35,337 bases of DNA from Parcubacteria group bacterium (GTDB lineage Bacteria > Patescibacteriota > JACQLU01): positions 1-35,337 of the forward strand of contig JACQLU010000066.1 in the NCBI GenBank assembly GCA_016203935.1, given 5' to 3'. The notes beneath the pieces were generated by a model. The model saw only the letters and a program-made list of their open reading frames with translations. It did no database searches and was not told where the DNA came from. Positions 1 to 8,964 of the stretch are shown here, piece after piece. Position 1 is the stretch's first letter; every line of letters begins with the position of its first letter. The translations under genes were made by a program, and so were the position numbers.

Positions 1-1
1 C

Positions 2-265
2 TCTTCGTATGACCTCATCAACATTGACCGCTTCAACGCTTATATCAAACTGATGATTGACGGTACCCCTTCGCGGCCATTTAACCTTGGGACGATCAAA
101 CCCAAGAGCAATCCCGACCGCAAGCGCGCCGAGGCGATACGACAGCTCTCCCGCCTCAAGTACGGCCGCCCAAGAAGCGAAGTGGTAGCGGAAATCTACG
201 AGCGCTCACAACTAGGAGATCTTCCCGCCGCTCCTTCAATGCCTCCACCTCCTTCATCACCCTGA
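2..265 (+). CDS. C-terminal fragment, probable type IV secretion-like DNA-binding/ATPase family protein (5' truncated by window edge)
   Basis: Frame is open from base 2 (SSYDLINIDRFNAYIKLMIDGTPSRPFNLGT...) to the stop at 265. The tail resembles C-termini of CPR T4SS DNA-binding-domain proteins. Family call from memory only. Confidence 0.5.
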   Translation, partial: SSYDLINIDRFNAYIKLMIDGTPSRPFNLGTIKPKSNPDRKRAEAIRQLSRLKYGRPRSEVVAEIYERSQLGDLPAAPSMPPPPSSP

Positions 266-277
266 CTAATGAAAAGT

Positions 278-307
278 CTTCCTCCTCTTAACATAAGAGG
301 AGGGAAG
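278..307. terminator. Bidirectional hairpin between convergent genes
   Basis: cttcctcctctt-aacat-aagaggagggaag, arms of about 12 bp with one bulge, between a + gene ending at 265 and a - gene ending at 328. Confidence 0.5.
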
Positions 308-327
308 GAGGAGTTATATCCACCGTC

Positions 328-1230
328 TCACGGCGAGTCAGTGGGTTGTTGGTCTTCTCGTTTGGCTTCTTGACCTCGCTTGAGAGCCGCTCGATCAAAT
401 CCTTTATTTCGCTCGATCAGTTCAGCCACTTTTAGCTCAAATATCCCCTTAAAATGCTCCCACGCCTTTTTTTCAAAATCCTTGGCATCCTCGCTGCCGA
501 CGAAAAGAAAGAGAAAGACTTCTCTAATTAAAGTATTCTTTGGATTACGTGGATCGAGATAATCACGAATGTATGAGTAATCCTTGACGTAAATAGTATC
601 GATGACTTCCTTTTCGAGCGTTTCACGTTCTTCGGAATTCTGTGCATTTACCATCTTGGCACGGAGAGATTCATTGTTTGTATAGAAATAACCAAATTGT
701 GAGCGAAACTTCTGCTCTTGAATGTCGCGGGAAAGCCAATCGAGGGTATCATTCCGATTTTCTTCTAGCGGTTCCTTGGGTAGCGTACTCTCCACAATCT
801 GCGGTTGGCCTTGTGTTTCCATTCCTTCGGTTGCCGAGGTCTCGACGGGAATACTTGCGACACCCACATCAGACTCTGGTACGCTCTCTTGAGGAGGAAG
901 CGATGCCGTTACCTCGGCGGCGTCTACGTAGCCCTCATAATAACGCTCAAAATTCTCCTGCCATCCCTGTGCTGCCGCATCCTCTCCTAGCTCCGCAGCA
1001 ATCAGAGGGCCTGCACTGGTTTGATACCACTCAGCAGTTTTAAGGGCACCGTCGTGTCGGATCATTCGTATCGACTGCGCATCCGCTTGGTCGATAACCG
1101 CTACTTCTTCGGGCGGCATCGCCAACTCCGAAAACTCAACTCTCCTCTCGGCTGATTCGGGCTCTTGCGGCTGCTGTTCAGGCGGCGGCGGTTGAGATAC
1201 TCCTTGTGATTCAATATCTTCTTCTGGCAT
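328..1230 (-). CDS. Hypothetical protein (300 aa), acidic Pro/Glu-rich N-terminus
   Basis: Long ORF; no family recognised. Confidence 0.7.
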   Translation of the reverse strand: MPEEDIESQGVSQPPPPEQQPQEPESAERRVEFSELAMPPEEVAVIDQADAQSIRMIRHDGALKTAEWYQTSAGPLIAAELGEDAAAQGWQENFERYYEGYVDAAEVTASLPPQESVPESDVGVASIPVETSATEGMETQGQPQIVESTLPKEPLEENRNDTLDWLSRDIQEQKFRSQFGYFYTNNESLRAKMVNAQNSEERETLEKEVIDTIYVKDYSYIRDYLDPRNPKNTLIREVFLFLFVGSEDAKDFEKKAWEHFKGIFELKVAELIERNKGFDRAALKRGQEAKREDQQPTDSP

Positions 1231-1242
1231 GGGAAATCTTTA

Positions 1243-1722
1243 CTATTCCCGCAGCTTTCTCAACACTCCTTCATAACCTATTTGCCCCAACTTCTTTAAT
1301 TCTGGACTAATACCCACTTTGGCATAGAACTCCTCCTGCAAACGCTCATAGCCGGGACCTCCTCTAGCATCAGTCCTTTTCCATATACCACGCCGCTCCC
1401 CATCCGCGTCAACAGCATTGCGTACATTGTTAAGCCACGCTGCTTGCCACTCGGCGAATTGTTCGAGGGGTACATTCTTACTGATCATTTTGTTATCCTC
1501 GGTCTTTCCGACAACGACTGTATCGCCCTCAACCTCACGAATCTGCCAATCAAATTCTGCTTTAGGGACACCGGCTGGTGTCGTCTCACTCCGCTCAACT
1601 CGGAATTTACCGTTCGCTTCGCGCAATTCGTTAAGCGCCGCGCGCATACGTTCCATATATTCCTGCTCGCGGCTTTCCTGCCCCATATCTTGCTGGGGTG
1701 GACCTTCATGTCCTCTGTTCAT
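1243..1722 (-). CDS. Hypothetical protein (159 aa)
   Basis: ORF directly upstream of and co-directional with the 300-aa ORF. Confidence 0.65.
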   Translation of the reverse strand: MNRGHEGPPQQDMGQESREQEYMERMRAALNELREANGKFRVERSETTPAGVPKAEFDWQIREVEGDTVVVGKTEDNKMISKNVPLEQFAEWQAAWLNNVRNAVDADGERRGIWKRTDARGGPGYERLQEEFYAKVGISPELKKLGQIGYEGVLRKLRE

Positions 1723-1794
1723 AAAAGAAAATTAAATTATGAAAATTGCTTATGAGACAAAAAACTTAAGAGTCCTTCTTCATAGGATCTTATA

Positions 1795-2067
1795 TTAATC
1801 TTTTTGAACATATTCTTTGAGTAACGGATGAATAGAATTATAGGTCAAGAGATCAACTTTCTTTCCGAGCGCCATCTCTAACTTCCGCTGTAATCTTACG
1901 AGATCGAGTAAGCTTGCCTCTTTGGGCATTTCTACCAATAGGTCGATATCGCTATCCTCTCTCGCTTCCCCTCGCACATAGGAACCAAAAAGGGATGACT
2001 GGGTTATACCGGCCTCTTTGAGGATAGGAACGGCTCTGATTTTTATCTCATGAATATCAATCTCCAT
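1795..2067 (-). CDS. MNT-type minimal nucleotidyltransferase
   Basis: GSYVRGEAREDSDIDLLVEM matches the GSx(R)GExxxxSDIDLLV Pol-beta nucleotidyltransferase signature. Confidence 0.85.
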   Translation of the reverse strand: MEIDIHEIKIRAVPILKEAGITQSSLFGSYVRGEAREDSDIDLLVEMPKEASLLDLVRLQRKLEMALGKKVDLLTYNSIHPLLKEYVQKD

Positions 2068-2079
2068 AAACGCATTATA

Positions 2080-2949
2080 TCACAATTCTGTGTGAAGTTT
2101 CTTTTCAAGGCTCCTTATCACCCTAAGATTCCCCACATCATCCCCGTCTTTCTCCCACGGCGTTTCGAGGATGGCGTCGTACTTGGAAAGGACGGGGTGG
2201 TTTACTATCGCGCGGAAGGCCGCAAGGCCAAGTTTCCCCTTCCCGATATGTTCGTGCCGATCCACGTGCGAGCCGCGATCCGATTTGGAGTCATTCATGT
2301 GGAGCACTTTGAGATACGGCATGCCAATGGCGTGATCGAACTCCTTTAACACCTTATCGATCCCTTCTTTGGTCGTATCATTATACCCAGCGGCAAAGAC
2401 ATGCTGGGTATCAATACAGACGCCGATGCGATCTGGTTTTAATTTTGTCGCTCGAATGATCGCGCCAAGCTCCCCAAAGTCACTTCCGATACTCGTGCCG
2501 CTCCCCGCAGTGGTCTCGAGGCAAAGCGGAATGGTTGATTTCGCTTTTCTACGAACATCGAGAATGGCGGCAGCGACCTTCTTGATCGCCTCGTCTACCG
2601 AGAGCTTGAGACGGTTTCCAATATGCACGATCACTCCGCGTGCGCCGATCTTCTTGCCTACTTCTAAGTCACGAATAAGTAACGCCTTAGAAAGACGCAG
2701 CAGGCGTTCATTACTGCCGGCGAGATTGACAAGGTAGGGAGCGTGGATCCAGACCGATTTGATGATTGAAGCCTTGAGCGCTTTCTGAAATCGGATTATT
2801 TCCTCTTTGGATGGATAATTCGCGCTAAACCCACGCGGATTTCCGGCAAAGATCTGGATAACGTCGCATCGCTTTTGAGCCCCTTCTTCGATGGCTTTCG
2901 AGAGCCCGCCGGCGATGGAGACATGCAAACCAAATACCATATTAGACAT
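2080..2949 (-). CDS. nfo: Endonuclease IV (AP endonuclease)
   Basis: GLHVSIAGGLSKAIE, VIHIGNRL, CLETTAGSGTSIG, GVCIDTQHVFAAGYN, HMNDSKSDRGSHVDRHEHIGKGKLG are characteristic of endonuclease IV. Confidence 0.95.
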   Translation of the reverse strand: MSNMVFGLHVSIAGGLSKAIEEGAQKRCDVIQIFAGNPRGFSANYPSKEEIIRFQKALKASIIKSVWIHAPYLVNLAGSNERLLRLSKALLIRDLEVGKKIGARGVIVHIGNRLKLSVDEAIKKVAAAILDVRRKAKSTIPLCLETTAGSGTSIGSDFGELGAIIRATKLKPDRIGVCIDTQHVFAAGYNDTTKEGIDKVLKEFDHAIGMPYLKVLHMNDSKSDRGSHVDRHEHIGKGKLGLAAFRAIVNHPVLSKYDAILETPWEKDGDDVGNLRVIRSLEKKLHTEL

Positions 2950-2960
2950 TTATAATCTTT

Positions 2961-5567
2961 TTATCCTAGCATTGCCACATCAAAGTAGTATGCTTCGTGT
3001 TTCTTGATCTCCCCGGCGAGTATCTTCTTCGCAATCACCGCCTCGACCCTATCCTGAATCACGCGCTTTAAGGGACGCGCCCCGAACTTGGGATCATAGC
3101 CTAACGCGGCAACCTCGCTCGTGAGCTCCTTGGAAAAGACGACCTCATAATTTTGCGAAGAGAGTTTGGTTGCCACCTCCGCCATCTCCTTTTCCGCAAT
3201 CGCCATGACCTCCTCCTTGCCGAGCGGCTCAAAGAGGATGATGCGATCAAAGCGATTAATCAGTTCCGGTTTAAAATACTGCGTGAGCAGTAGATTTACT
3301 CGTTCTTGTAAGTTCGTAAGACTCTCGCCGCGCTCAAGGGTTTCGAGGATGAGTTCGGCAGCTGCGTTAGAAGTCGCGATAATAATGGTGTTCGTAAAAT
3401 CAACGGTCTTCCCAATACTATCCGAGAGATGCCCCTCATCGAATACCTGTAAGAAGAGATCGAAAATCTTGGGGTGCGCCTTCTCGAACTCATCGAGGAG
3501 CACGAGCGTATAGGGATGTTTCTCCACGTATTCGGTAAGCTCTCCTCCTGCATACGCCTCCTCGGAATCGCGCGGCGCACCGATGAGCCGATACATTCCC
3601 TCAACCGTCGCGAACTCTGACATATCAAGCCGAAAGATGTTCTCCTCTCCGCGGTAGTAGACCGAAGCGAGCGCCTTGGCAAGCTCGGTCTTCCCGACAC
3701 CCGTGGGACCCATAAAGAGAAAGCTGGCAATCGGGCGGCGTTCCTCACGTAAGCCTACGCGGCTGCGACGCACCGCCTCGGCAATGGCGGCGACCGCTTG
3801 ATCTTGGTCAATCACGCGCGCATGAAGCTCCTCCTCAAGCTTAAGTAGATGCGCCGACTCATCGCTCGTGATGGCTTCAAGCGGAATCCCAATCTTCTCG
3901 GAAAGGAGATGAGCGATATCCTTACCCTCAACGATGCGCCCGCCGCGTTGCGACGCGGCCACCGCCGCTTCATCCAAAAGTGCAAGCGCCTTTTCAGGCC
4001 GGAGTCGATCGTGGATATAGCGCTCGGAGAGGGCAACCGCTTTCACGATGGCGTCGCGTGAGAACGCTACGCCGTGGGTCGCTTCAATCGTAGGTGTGCG
4101 GGTGGTCGCGATCGTCACCGCATCGTCGATACTCACTTCGCGTACCTTCACCACTTCAAATGAACGGGTGATGTCGGTACGCTGCTCGAGCACGCGGTTA
4201 AAGGCCTCTTCGGTGGTGGTACCGATGATTTGAAAGCGTTCCGAGGAAAGCGCCCCGGCAACGAGTTGCGAGGCATCGAGCTTCTCCGAGCCGAGTGCGG
4301 TCAAGGTATGGATATGGGGGATGAGCAAGATAACGTTTCCGGCCTCCTCAATCTCACGGAGGATCTTGGTTAATGTATGGTCAAGCGACTCTTGCGCGCC
4401 GGCGCCTGAAACCAGTGCGCCGCTATCTAAGGCCACCACCCGTTTATCGAGGACCTCCTTAAGCGCCTCGCCGCGGATGATACGATAGACTAGCCCATAA
4501 ATGAGGGCAGTGCGACCACTCCCCTCTGGCCCCACCAGGAGAACATGGCGTTTTTCAGTCCGCGCCAAGATGCGCTCGATTGCGGCGAGCTCCTCACTTC
4601 GCCCCACAATCGAGGTAAGCGCCCCGACGCGGGCAAGGTCGGTAAGATCATCACTCACCCGGTCGAGGGCAGGAGTAGGACGCGCAGTCCACGCCCGGTT
4701 CATGCGTACCCTCTTAAGATAATGGAGTTCCTTTGGCTTCCGCTGCGTCATGCCGCGACCCCCACTTCGCCACATCCAATCGAGCGTCTCTCCATACGCT
4801 TTAGGATCGATATCGAGGGCGGTAAAGAACGCCGCACATTCGACCGATATCAACGGGAACACCATAGCAAGGTGCTCCGGCAGCACTTCCCGATCCCCGC
4901 GTCTCTCTGCCATGACAAAGGCAAGCAGCGCCCACCGCTGGATCAACTCTGAATAATTCTCTGCCTCCGCCTGCGGAAGTACATCGAGGTACTCTTTCAA
5001 TTTAGTTTCGATTTCGGAGAGTGGATGCTCGAGCCTTGTAAAGGTACGGCGCAACACCGGAAGCGCAAGGAATGCTGCCAAACCATAGAAAGGATGAAAG
5101 ACCCGCCTTTGGCGGGCGGCGCGCTGAAATCCTTTTCGTAACCATGCGATGCTCTGTGGTGAAAATGTCGAGACCACATTCACGGTACCGTCGGACCTCT
5201 TCGTTATCACTCTTTGAGAGGGAAAGAGAAAGCGCGCGGCTGAGCGCCTTCTTATAAGCGCATAGCGGGCCATCAATACTAAAAGGAAGCCTCCCCACGC
5301 TGCTCCGGTTGACGCGGAGGGAAAGAATAAGAGGCGAAGGTCACGAGCCGCTGCCATGCCGCGCACGATCAAACCCACTCCGACAATAAGAAGTATGACG
5401 AGGATACTCTTTTCAATCTTTCCGAGAAGCTCTAGCTCACTTGACCAGATGCGTGGCAACGGCAGGAAACGATAGCCAAGACCCTGAACCTCGAGGGTAA
5501 CGACGCCTCCCTCTTCATGGAATGTTCCCTCACTTTCGGTATTGGTGTTGGTTGAGACACTCTTCAT
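2961..5567 (-). CDS. ClpA/ClpC-like AAA+ ATPase with N-terminal transmembrane segments and a degenerate D1 domain
   Basis: D2 has intact Walker A GPTGVGKTELAKALA and Walker B LVLLDEFEKAHP, plus FGARPLKR near the C-terminus. D1 has GPEGSGRTAL and VILLIPHIHTL. Hydrophobic segments ILVILLIVGVGLIV and AAWGGFLLVLMARYALI lie near the N-terminus. Confidence 0.9.
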   Translation of the reverse strand: MKSVSTNTNTESEGTFHEEGGVVTLEVQGLGYRFLPLPRIWSSELELLGKIEKSILVILLIVGVGLIVRGMAAARDLRLLFFPSASTGAAWGGFLLVLMARYALIRRRSAARFLFPSQRVITKRSDGTVNVVSTFSPQSIAWLRKGFQRAARQRRVFHPFYGLAAFLALPVLRRTFTRLEHPLSEIETKLKEYLDVLPQAEAENYSELIQRWALLAFVMAERRGDREVLPEHLAMVFPLISVECAAFFTALDIDPKAYGETLDWMWRSGGRGMTQRKPKELHYLKRVRMNRAWTARPTPALDRVSDDLTDLARVGALTSIVGRSEELAAIERILARTEKRHVLLVGPEGSGRTALIYGLVYRIIRGEALKEVLDKRVVALDSGALVSGAGAQESLDHTLTKILREIEEAGNVILLIPHIHTLTALGSEKLDASQLVAGALSSERFQIIGTTTEEAFNRVLEQRTDITRSFEVVKVREVSIDDAVTIATTRTPTIEATHGVAFSRDAIVKAVALSERYIHDRLRPEKALALLDEAAVAASQRGGRIVEGKDIAHLLSEKIGIPLEAITSDESAHLLKLEEELHARVIDQDQAVAAIAEAVRRSRVGLREERRPIASFLFMGPTGVGKTELAKALASVYYRGEENIFRLDMSEFATVEGMYRLIGAPRDSEEAYAGGELTEYVEKHPYTLVLLDEFEKAHPKIFDLFLQVFDEGHLSDSIGKTVDFTNTIIIATSNAAAELILETLERGESLTNLQERVNLLLTQYFKPELINRFDRIILFEPLGKEEVMAIAEKEMAEVATKLSSQNYEVVFSKELTSEVAALGYDPKFGARPLKRVIQDRVEAVIAKKILAGEIKKHEAYYFDVAMLG

Positions 5568-5583
5568 GGGATAGGCTATTCGC

Positions 5584-5910
5584 TTACAGACTCAAAAGTA
5601 CGAGGGTAAACGCCAAGGCTGGCAATACGATAAAGATAAGAAAGAATACCGTCCCCACCAAGAGAATAAGAAGGTAAATAAACATTCCCGCGATAATCCG
5701 TAAGAGACGAAAGAGCGGCCCCACCACGCGGCCGATGCCGCTGTAGTCGCCGTAGAGGGGGGTGAAGAAGAGTCGCACCATTACCGCAACCGCCATATCG
5801 CGATCGACACTCGCTATTAATCCTAGTACCGCACGCCAATAGGCGCGCGGCTTTTGATAGTACCAGTCGTCAAAGAAACCGAAAATAAGTTGTCCTAAGG
5901 AAGGAGGCAT
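5584..5910 (-). CDS. Small membrane protein (108 aa)
   Basis: C-terminal hydrophobic stretch FIYLLILLVGTVFFLIFIVLPALAFTLVLL; probable operon with the Clp-like gene. Confidence 0.65.
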   Translation of the reverse strand: MPPSLGQLIFGFFDDWYYQKPRAYWRAVLGLIASVDRDMAVAVMVRLFFTPLYGDYSGIGRVVGPLFRLLRIIAGMFIYLLILLVGTVFFLIFIVLPALAFTLVLLSL

Positions 5911-5920
5911 AGCTTACAAT

Positions 5921-6046
5921 GATACTCATGGATACTCGGTCGCCTCAGGCGACCGATACTCATAGATATTCGTTGTGCGTAACAATGAGTATCGCGATTC
6001 CGACCGCGGTCGGAAGAGCAAATATCTAAAAATATCTATGAATATT
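5921..6046. repeat. Composite palindromic element, copy A (polA / 108-aa junction)
   Basis: Ends gatactcatggatact... and ...aatatctatgaatattc are imperfect inverted repeats. Internal palindromes ggtcgcctcaggcgacc (5938-5954) and ttccgaccgcggtcggaa (5998-6015). Same backbone as 15370-15499. Confidence 0.85.
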
Positions 6047-8856
6047 CAATGTTTCCCGTAGGGAAACATTTTTCCCCAGTTCTTCCCTACGGTTAGGTTC
6101 ACCACGAGCGGCACTGATAATTGTACCACGCGCTCCATGACTTCTTTGATACGGGGCGCGAGCGCAGCCACTTCTTTCTCCGGAATCTCCAAGATCAATT
6201 CGTCATGCACGGTGAGCACCATGCGGGCGGGAGAACCTAGAGAAGTAAGAAGTTCATCTACCGCCACCATCGCCTTTTTCATGATGTCGGCATTCGTCCC
6301 TTGAAAAGGCAGATTCACCGTCATGCGTTCGCCTTGAGCACGAATCGCAAAATTGGACGAGCCGAGTTCAGGAAGATAACGGCGCCTTCCAAAGAGCGTC
6401 TCCACGTATCCCTGTTTTTTTGCGATAGCGATAAGGTTTTCTAAATACTCCTTTACCACGCGATACTGGTTAAAGTAGCGACCAATAAAGGAAGCGGCTT
6501 CGGCTTCGGGAATGTCGAGCGCCTCGGCGAGCCCATACGGCGACATGCCGTAGATGATCCCAAAGTTGATCGTTTTCGCCACGCGCCGCATGCGGCTATC
6601 GACGGCCGAGGGTTCCACCGCAAAGATACGCGCCGCGGTCGCCACATGAATATCGTTTCCTTTCCTAAACTCCTCCTCCATCGCGGGATCTCCCGAGAGC
6701 GAGGCCAAAATACGTAATTCAATCTGCGAGTAATCAGCCGCAAGGAGACGTAAGCCGGAAGGCGCAACAAATGCCTTCCTGATCTCCTTCCCAAGCTCGG
6801 TCCGGACCGGAATATTCTGAAGATTGGGTTCCGACGACGCGAGCCTCCCCGTCGCGGCGGTCACCTGAGAATAGTCGGTGTGGATTCGCCCGGTATCTTT
6901 GCGTACAAGCTTAGGGAGCGCATCGAGGTAGGTGGACTTAAGTTTACTAAGCTCCCGATAACTTAAGAGTACCTCAATGATCGGATGTACGCCCTCAAGT
7001 TTTGCTAGCATCTCGGCGCGCGTGGATATTCCCTGCGTGGTGCGCTTGATTCCTCCCTTAGGAAGGCCCAGTCGCTCAAAGAGTACCTGCGAAAGTTGCC
7101 GGGGGGAATTCACGTTAAACGGCCCCTTGGCAAGTTTATAGATCTTTTCCTCGAGTCTCGTAAGTTCCCGGCCGAGCCGCACACTCATCTCGGAAAGAAA
7201 GTCAGTATCAAGCGCCACGCCATTTCGCTCCATGGTGATCAGTACCGGCACGAGCGGCATCTCAATGTCATGAAAGACGTTATGTAACCGCTCGCGCTCA
7301 AGCGCCTTGGAAAGTTTCTCATAGAGTTGCCACGTGAGGTCGGCGTCACGTGAGGCATACGCCGAGGCTCGCGGAATCTCAACTTCGGCCATTGAGCGCT
7401 CGTTCGCTCCCTTCCCAATAAGATCTGTAATCGGCTCTTTTTCTTGGCCGAGTTCCTGAAACGCAAGATCGGCAAGGCTCGTTCGGCGCTGTCCCGGCGC
7501 AAGCAGATAGGCGGCAATCATGGTATCAAACCAAAGGCCGCGAGCGGTGATACCATAGCTTGCGAGCACTTGCCCATCGAACTTTTGGTTGTGGCCTATT
7601 TTTTTGTAAGCTCTCTCCTCAAAGATGGGTTTAAGTCGCCCAAGGTATCCCCACGAAAGGTTACCTCCTCTTACGTGCCCAAATGGAAGATAGAATGCTC
7701 GCCCCGCTTCCCAAGAAAACGATAACCCGGTAAGGTGCTTTCCCAGCGTGTCGAGCGAGGCGGTTTCGGTATCAAAGGCGAATGCCTGGGTCTTGGTAAG
7801 GCGGGAGAGGAAATCCTGAAATTTACCAGCAGTATCAATTGTTTCATAACGGGAAGAACCCTTCGTCACCTTAAGCGGGGCCTCGGGAAGCGGTAATTCC
7901 TGCTTTTGACTTGCCGCGGTCTTCTCCTGCTCGGTTTCGGGGACTGAAACCTTCGGCAAACGCCCCACGAGTGAATGAAAACCAAGCTCGCGAAAGAGCG
8001 AGAGTACCCTCCCTCGATCGTAGGAGGTGACACGTGCCCGAGTTCGATCAAATGAGAGCGGCAGTGTGCGCACAATGGTCGCAAGCTTCCGAGAAAGATA
8101 AGCTTGGTCCTTATAGGTAACGAGATTCTCTAGGATGCGCCCCTTGAGAATAGTGCTCTGAGCTTTGAGCCCCGAACCTTGAGCAATAGTTTCATAGATG
8201 TTATCCAAATCCCCGTACGTAGTAAGCAATGCCGTCGCCGTCTTTTCACCAATCCCGGGAACTCCGGGAATGTTATCCGAGGCGTCACCCGCGAGTGCTT
8301 TATAGTCAATGAATTGCGCGGGCGTAAGTTGATACTCTTCTAGAAGCCGCGCTTCATTATAGCGCACCGCCTCTTTAATACCGCGACTTAGGGCAAAGAC
8401 CGTAACACGGTTATCCTCAATGAGCTGCAAGGCATCGCGATCGCCGGTCACAATCACCACCTCCATCTTCTTTTTGAGCGCCTCGGCCATGGAACCGATG
8501 ATATCGTCAGCTTCATACTCTTCCTGTTCTAAAATCGGGACCGAGAAGGCTTGGAGCAATTCCTTCACCCTCGGAATCTGATCGTAGAGCTCTTGTGGCG
8601 CTTTCTCCCGCGTTGATTTGTAGGGTTCGTAGAGACGATCGCGGAACGTAGGACCGGCGAGATCAAAGGCGGCGGCGATATGGGTCGGCTGTAATTCCTT
8701 CATGACGTTAAGCAGCGTGAGGGTAAACCCATAGACGGCATTGGTAAGTTCACCCGCGGGCGAGGTGAGTGGTGGCAGCGCATGGTACGCACGGTGGATC
8801 ACCGCGTTGGCGTCGATCAAGGCGATACGACTGGTTTTCTCTTGTGAGGGGGACAT
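6046..8856 (-). CDS. polA: DNA polymerase I with 5'-3' exonuclease, 3'-5' exonuclease (FDTET) and polymerase domains
   Basis: DADDIIGSMA-type 5' nuclease motif (YEADDIIGSM), AFDTETASLD, DYSQIELRILASLSGD, RRVAKTINFGIIYGMSPYGLA, VHDELILEIP. Confidence 0.97.
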   Translation of the reverse strand: MSPSQEKTSRIALIDANAVIHRAYHALPPLTSPAGELTNAVYGFTLTLLNVMKELQPTHIAAAFDLAGPTFRDRLYEPYKSTREKAPQELYDQIPRVKELLQAFSVPILEQEEYEADDIIGSMAEALKKKMEVVIVTGDRDALQLIEDNRVTVFALSRGIKEAVRYNEARLLEEYQLTPAQFIDYKALAGDASDNIPGVPGIGEKTATALLTTYGDLDNIYETIAQGSGLKAQSTILKGRILENLVTYKDQAYLSRKLATIVRTLPLSFDRTRARVTSYDRGRVLSLFRELGFHSLVGRLPKVSVPETEQEKTAASQKQELPLPEAPLKVTKGSSRYETIDTAGKFQDFLSRLTKTQAFAFDTETASLDTLGKHLTGLSFSWEAGRAFYLPFGHVRGGNLSWGYLGRLKPIFEERAYKKIGHNQKFDGQVLASYGITARGLWFDTMIAAYLLAPGQRRTSLADLAFQELGQEKEPITDLIGKGANERSMAEVEIPRASAYASRDADLTWQLYEKLSKALERERLHNVFHDIEMPLVPVLITMERNGVALDTDFLSEMSVRLGRELTRLEEKIYKLAKGPFNVNSPRQLSQVLFERLGLPKGGIKRTTQGISTRAEMLAKLEGVHPIIEVLLSYRELSKLKSTYLDALPKLVRKDTGRIHTDYSQVTAATGRLASSEPNLQNIPVRTELGKEIRKAFVAPSGLRLLAADYSQIELRILASLSGDPAMEEEFRKGNDIHVATAARIFAVEPSAVDSRMRRVAKTINFGIIYGMSPYGLAEALDIPEAEAASFIGRYFNQYRVVKEYLENLIAIAKKQGYVETLFGRRRYLPELGSSNFAIRAQGERMTVNLPFQGTNADIMKKAMVAVDELLTSLGSPARMVLTVHDELILEIPEKEVAALAPRIKEVMERVVQLSVPLVVNLTVGKNWGKMFPYGKH
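8155..8184 (-). repeat. Candidate in-frame repeat-derived insertion in polA (encodes AQGSGLKAQS)
   Basis: gctctgagctttgagccccgaaccttgagc. CCCCGAACCTTGAGC matches valS CCCCGAACCCCGAGC at 13/15 on the same strand and in the same frame (AQGSG vs ARGSG). Confidence 0.55.
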
Positions 8857-8862
8857 ACAAAA

Positions 8863-8964
8863 CGATCCTAATCTACGAATGGCATCCGAATGATCCTAAT
8901 GGGATTACGAATATTCGGGGATCTAATTCGGGGCATTCGGATTTAATTCGTATCATTCGGATCG
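8863..8964. repeat. Palindromic element with imperfect terminal inverted repeats (tsaE / polA junction)
   Basis: Left end cgatcctaatctacgaatggcatccgaatgatcc; reverse complement of right end cgatccgaatgatacgaattaaatccgaatgcccc. Fills the whole tsaE-polA intergenic gap. Confidence 0.8.
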
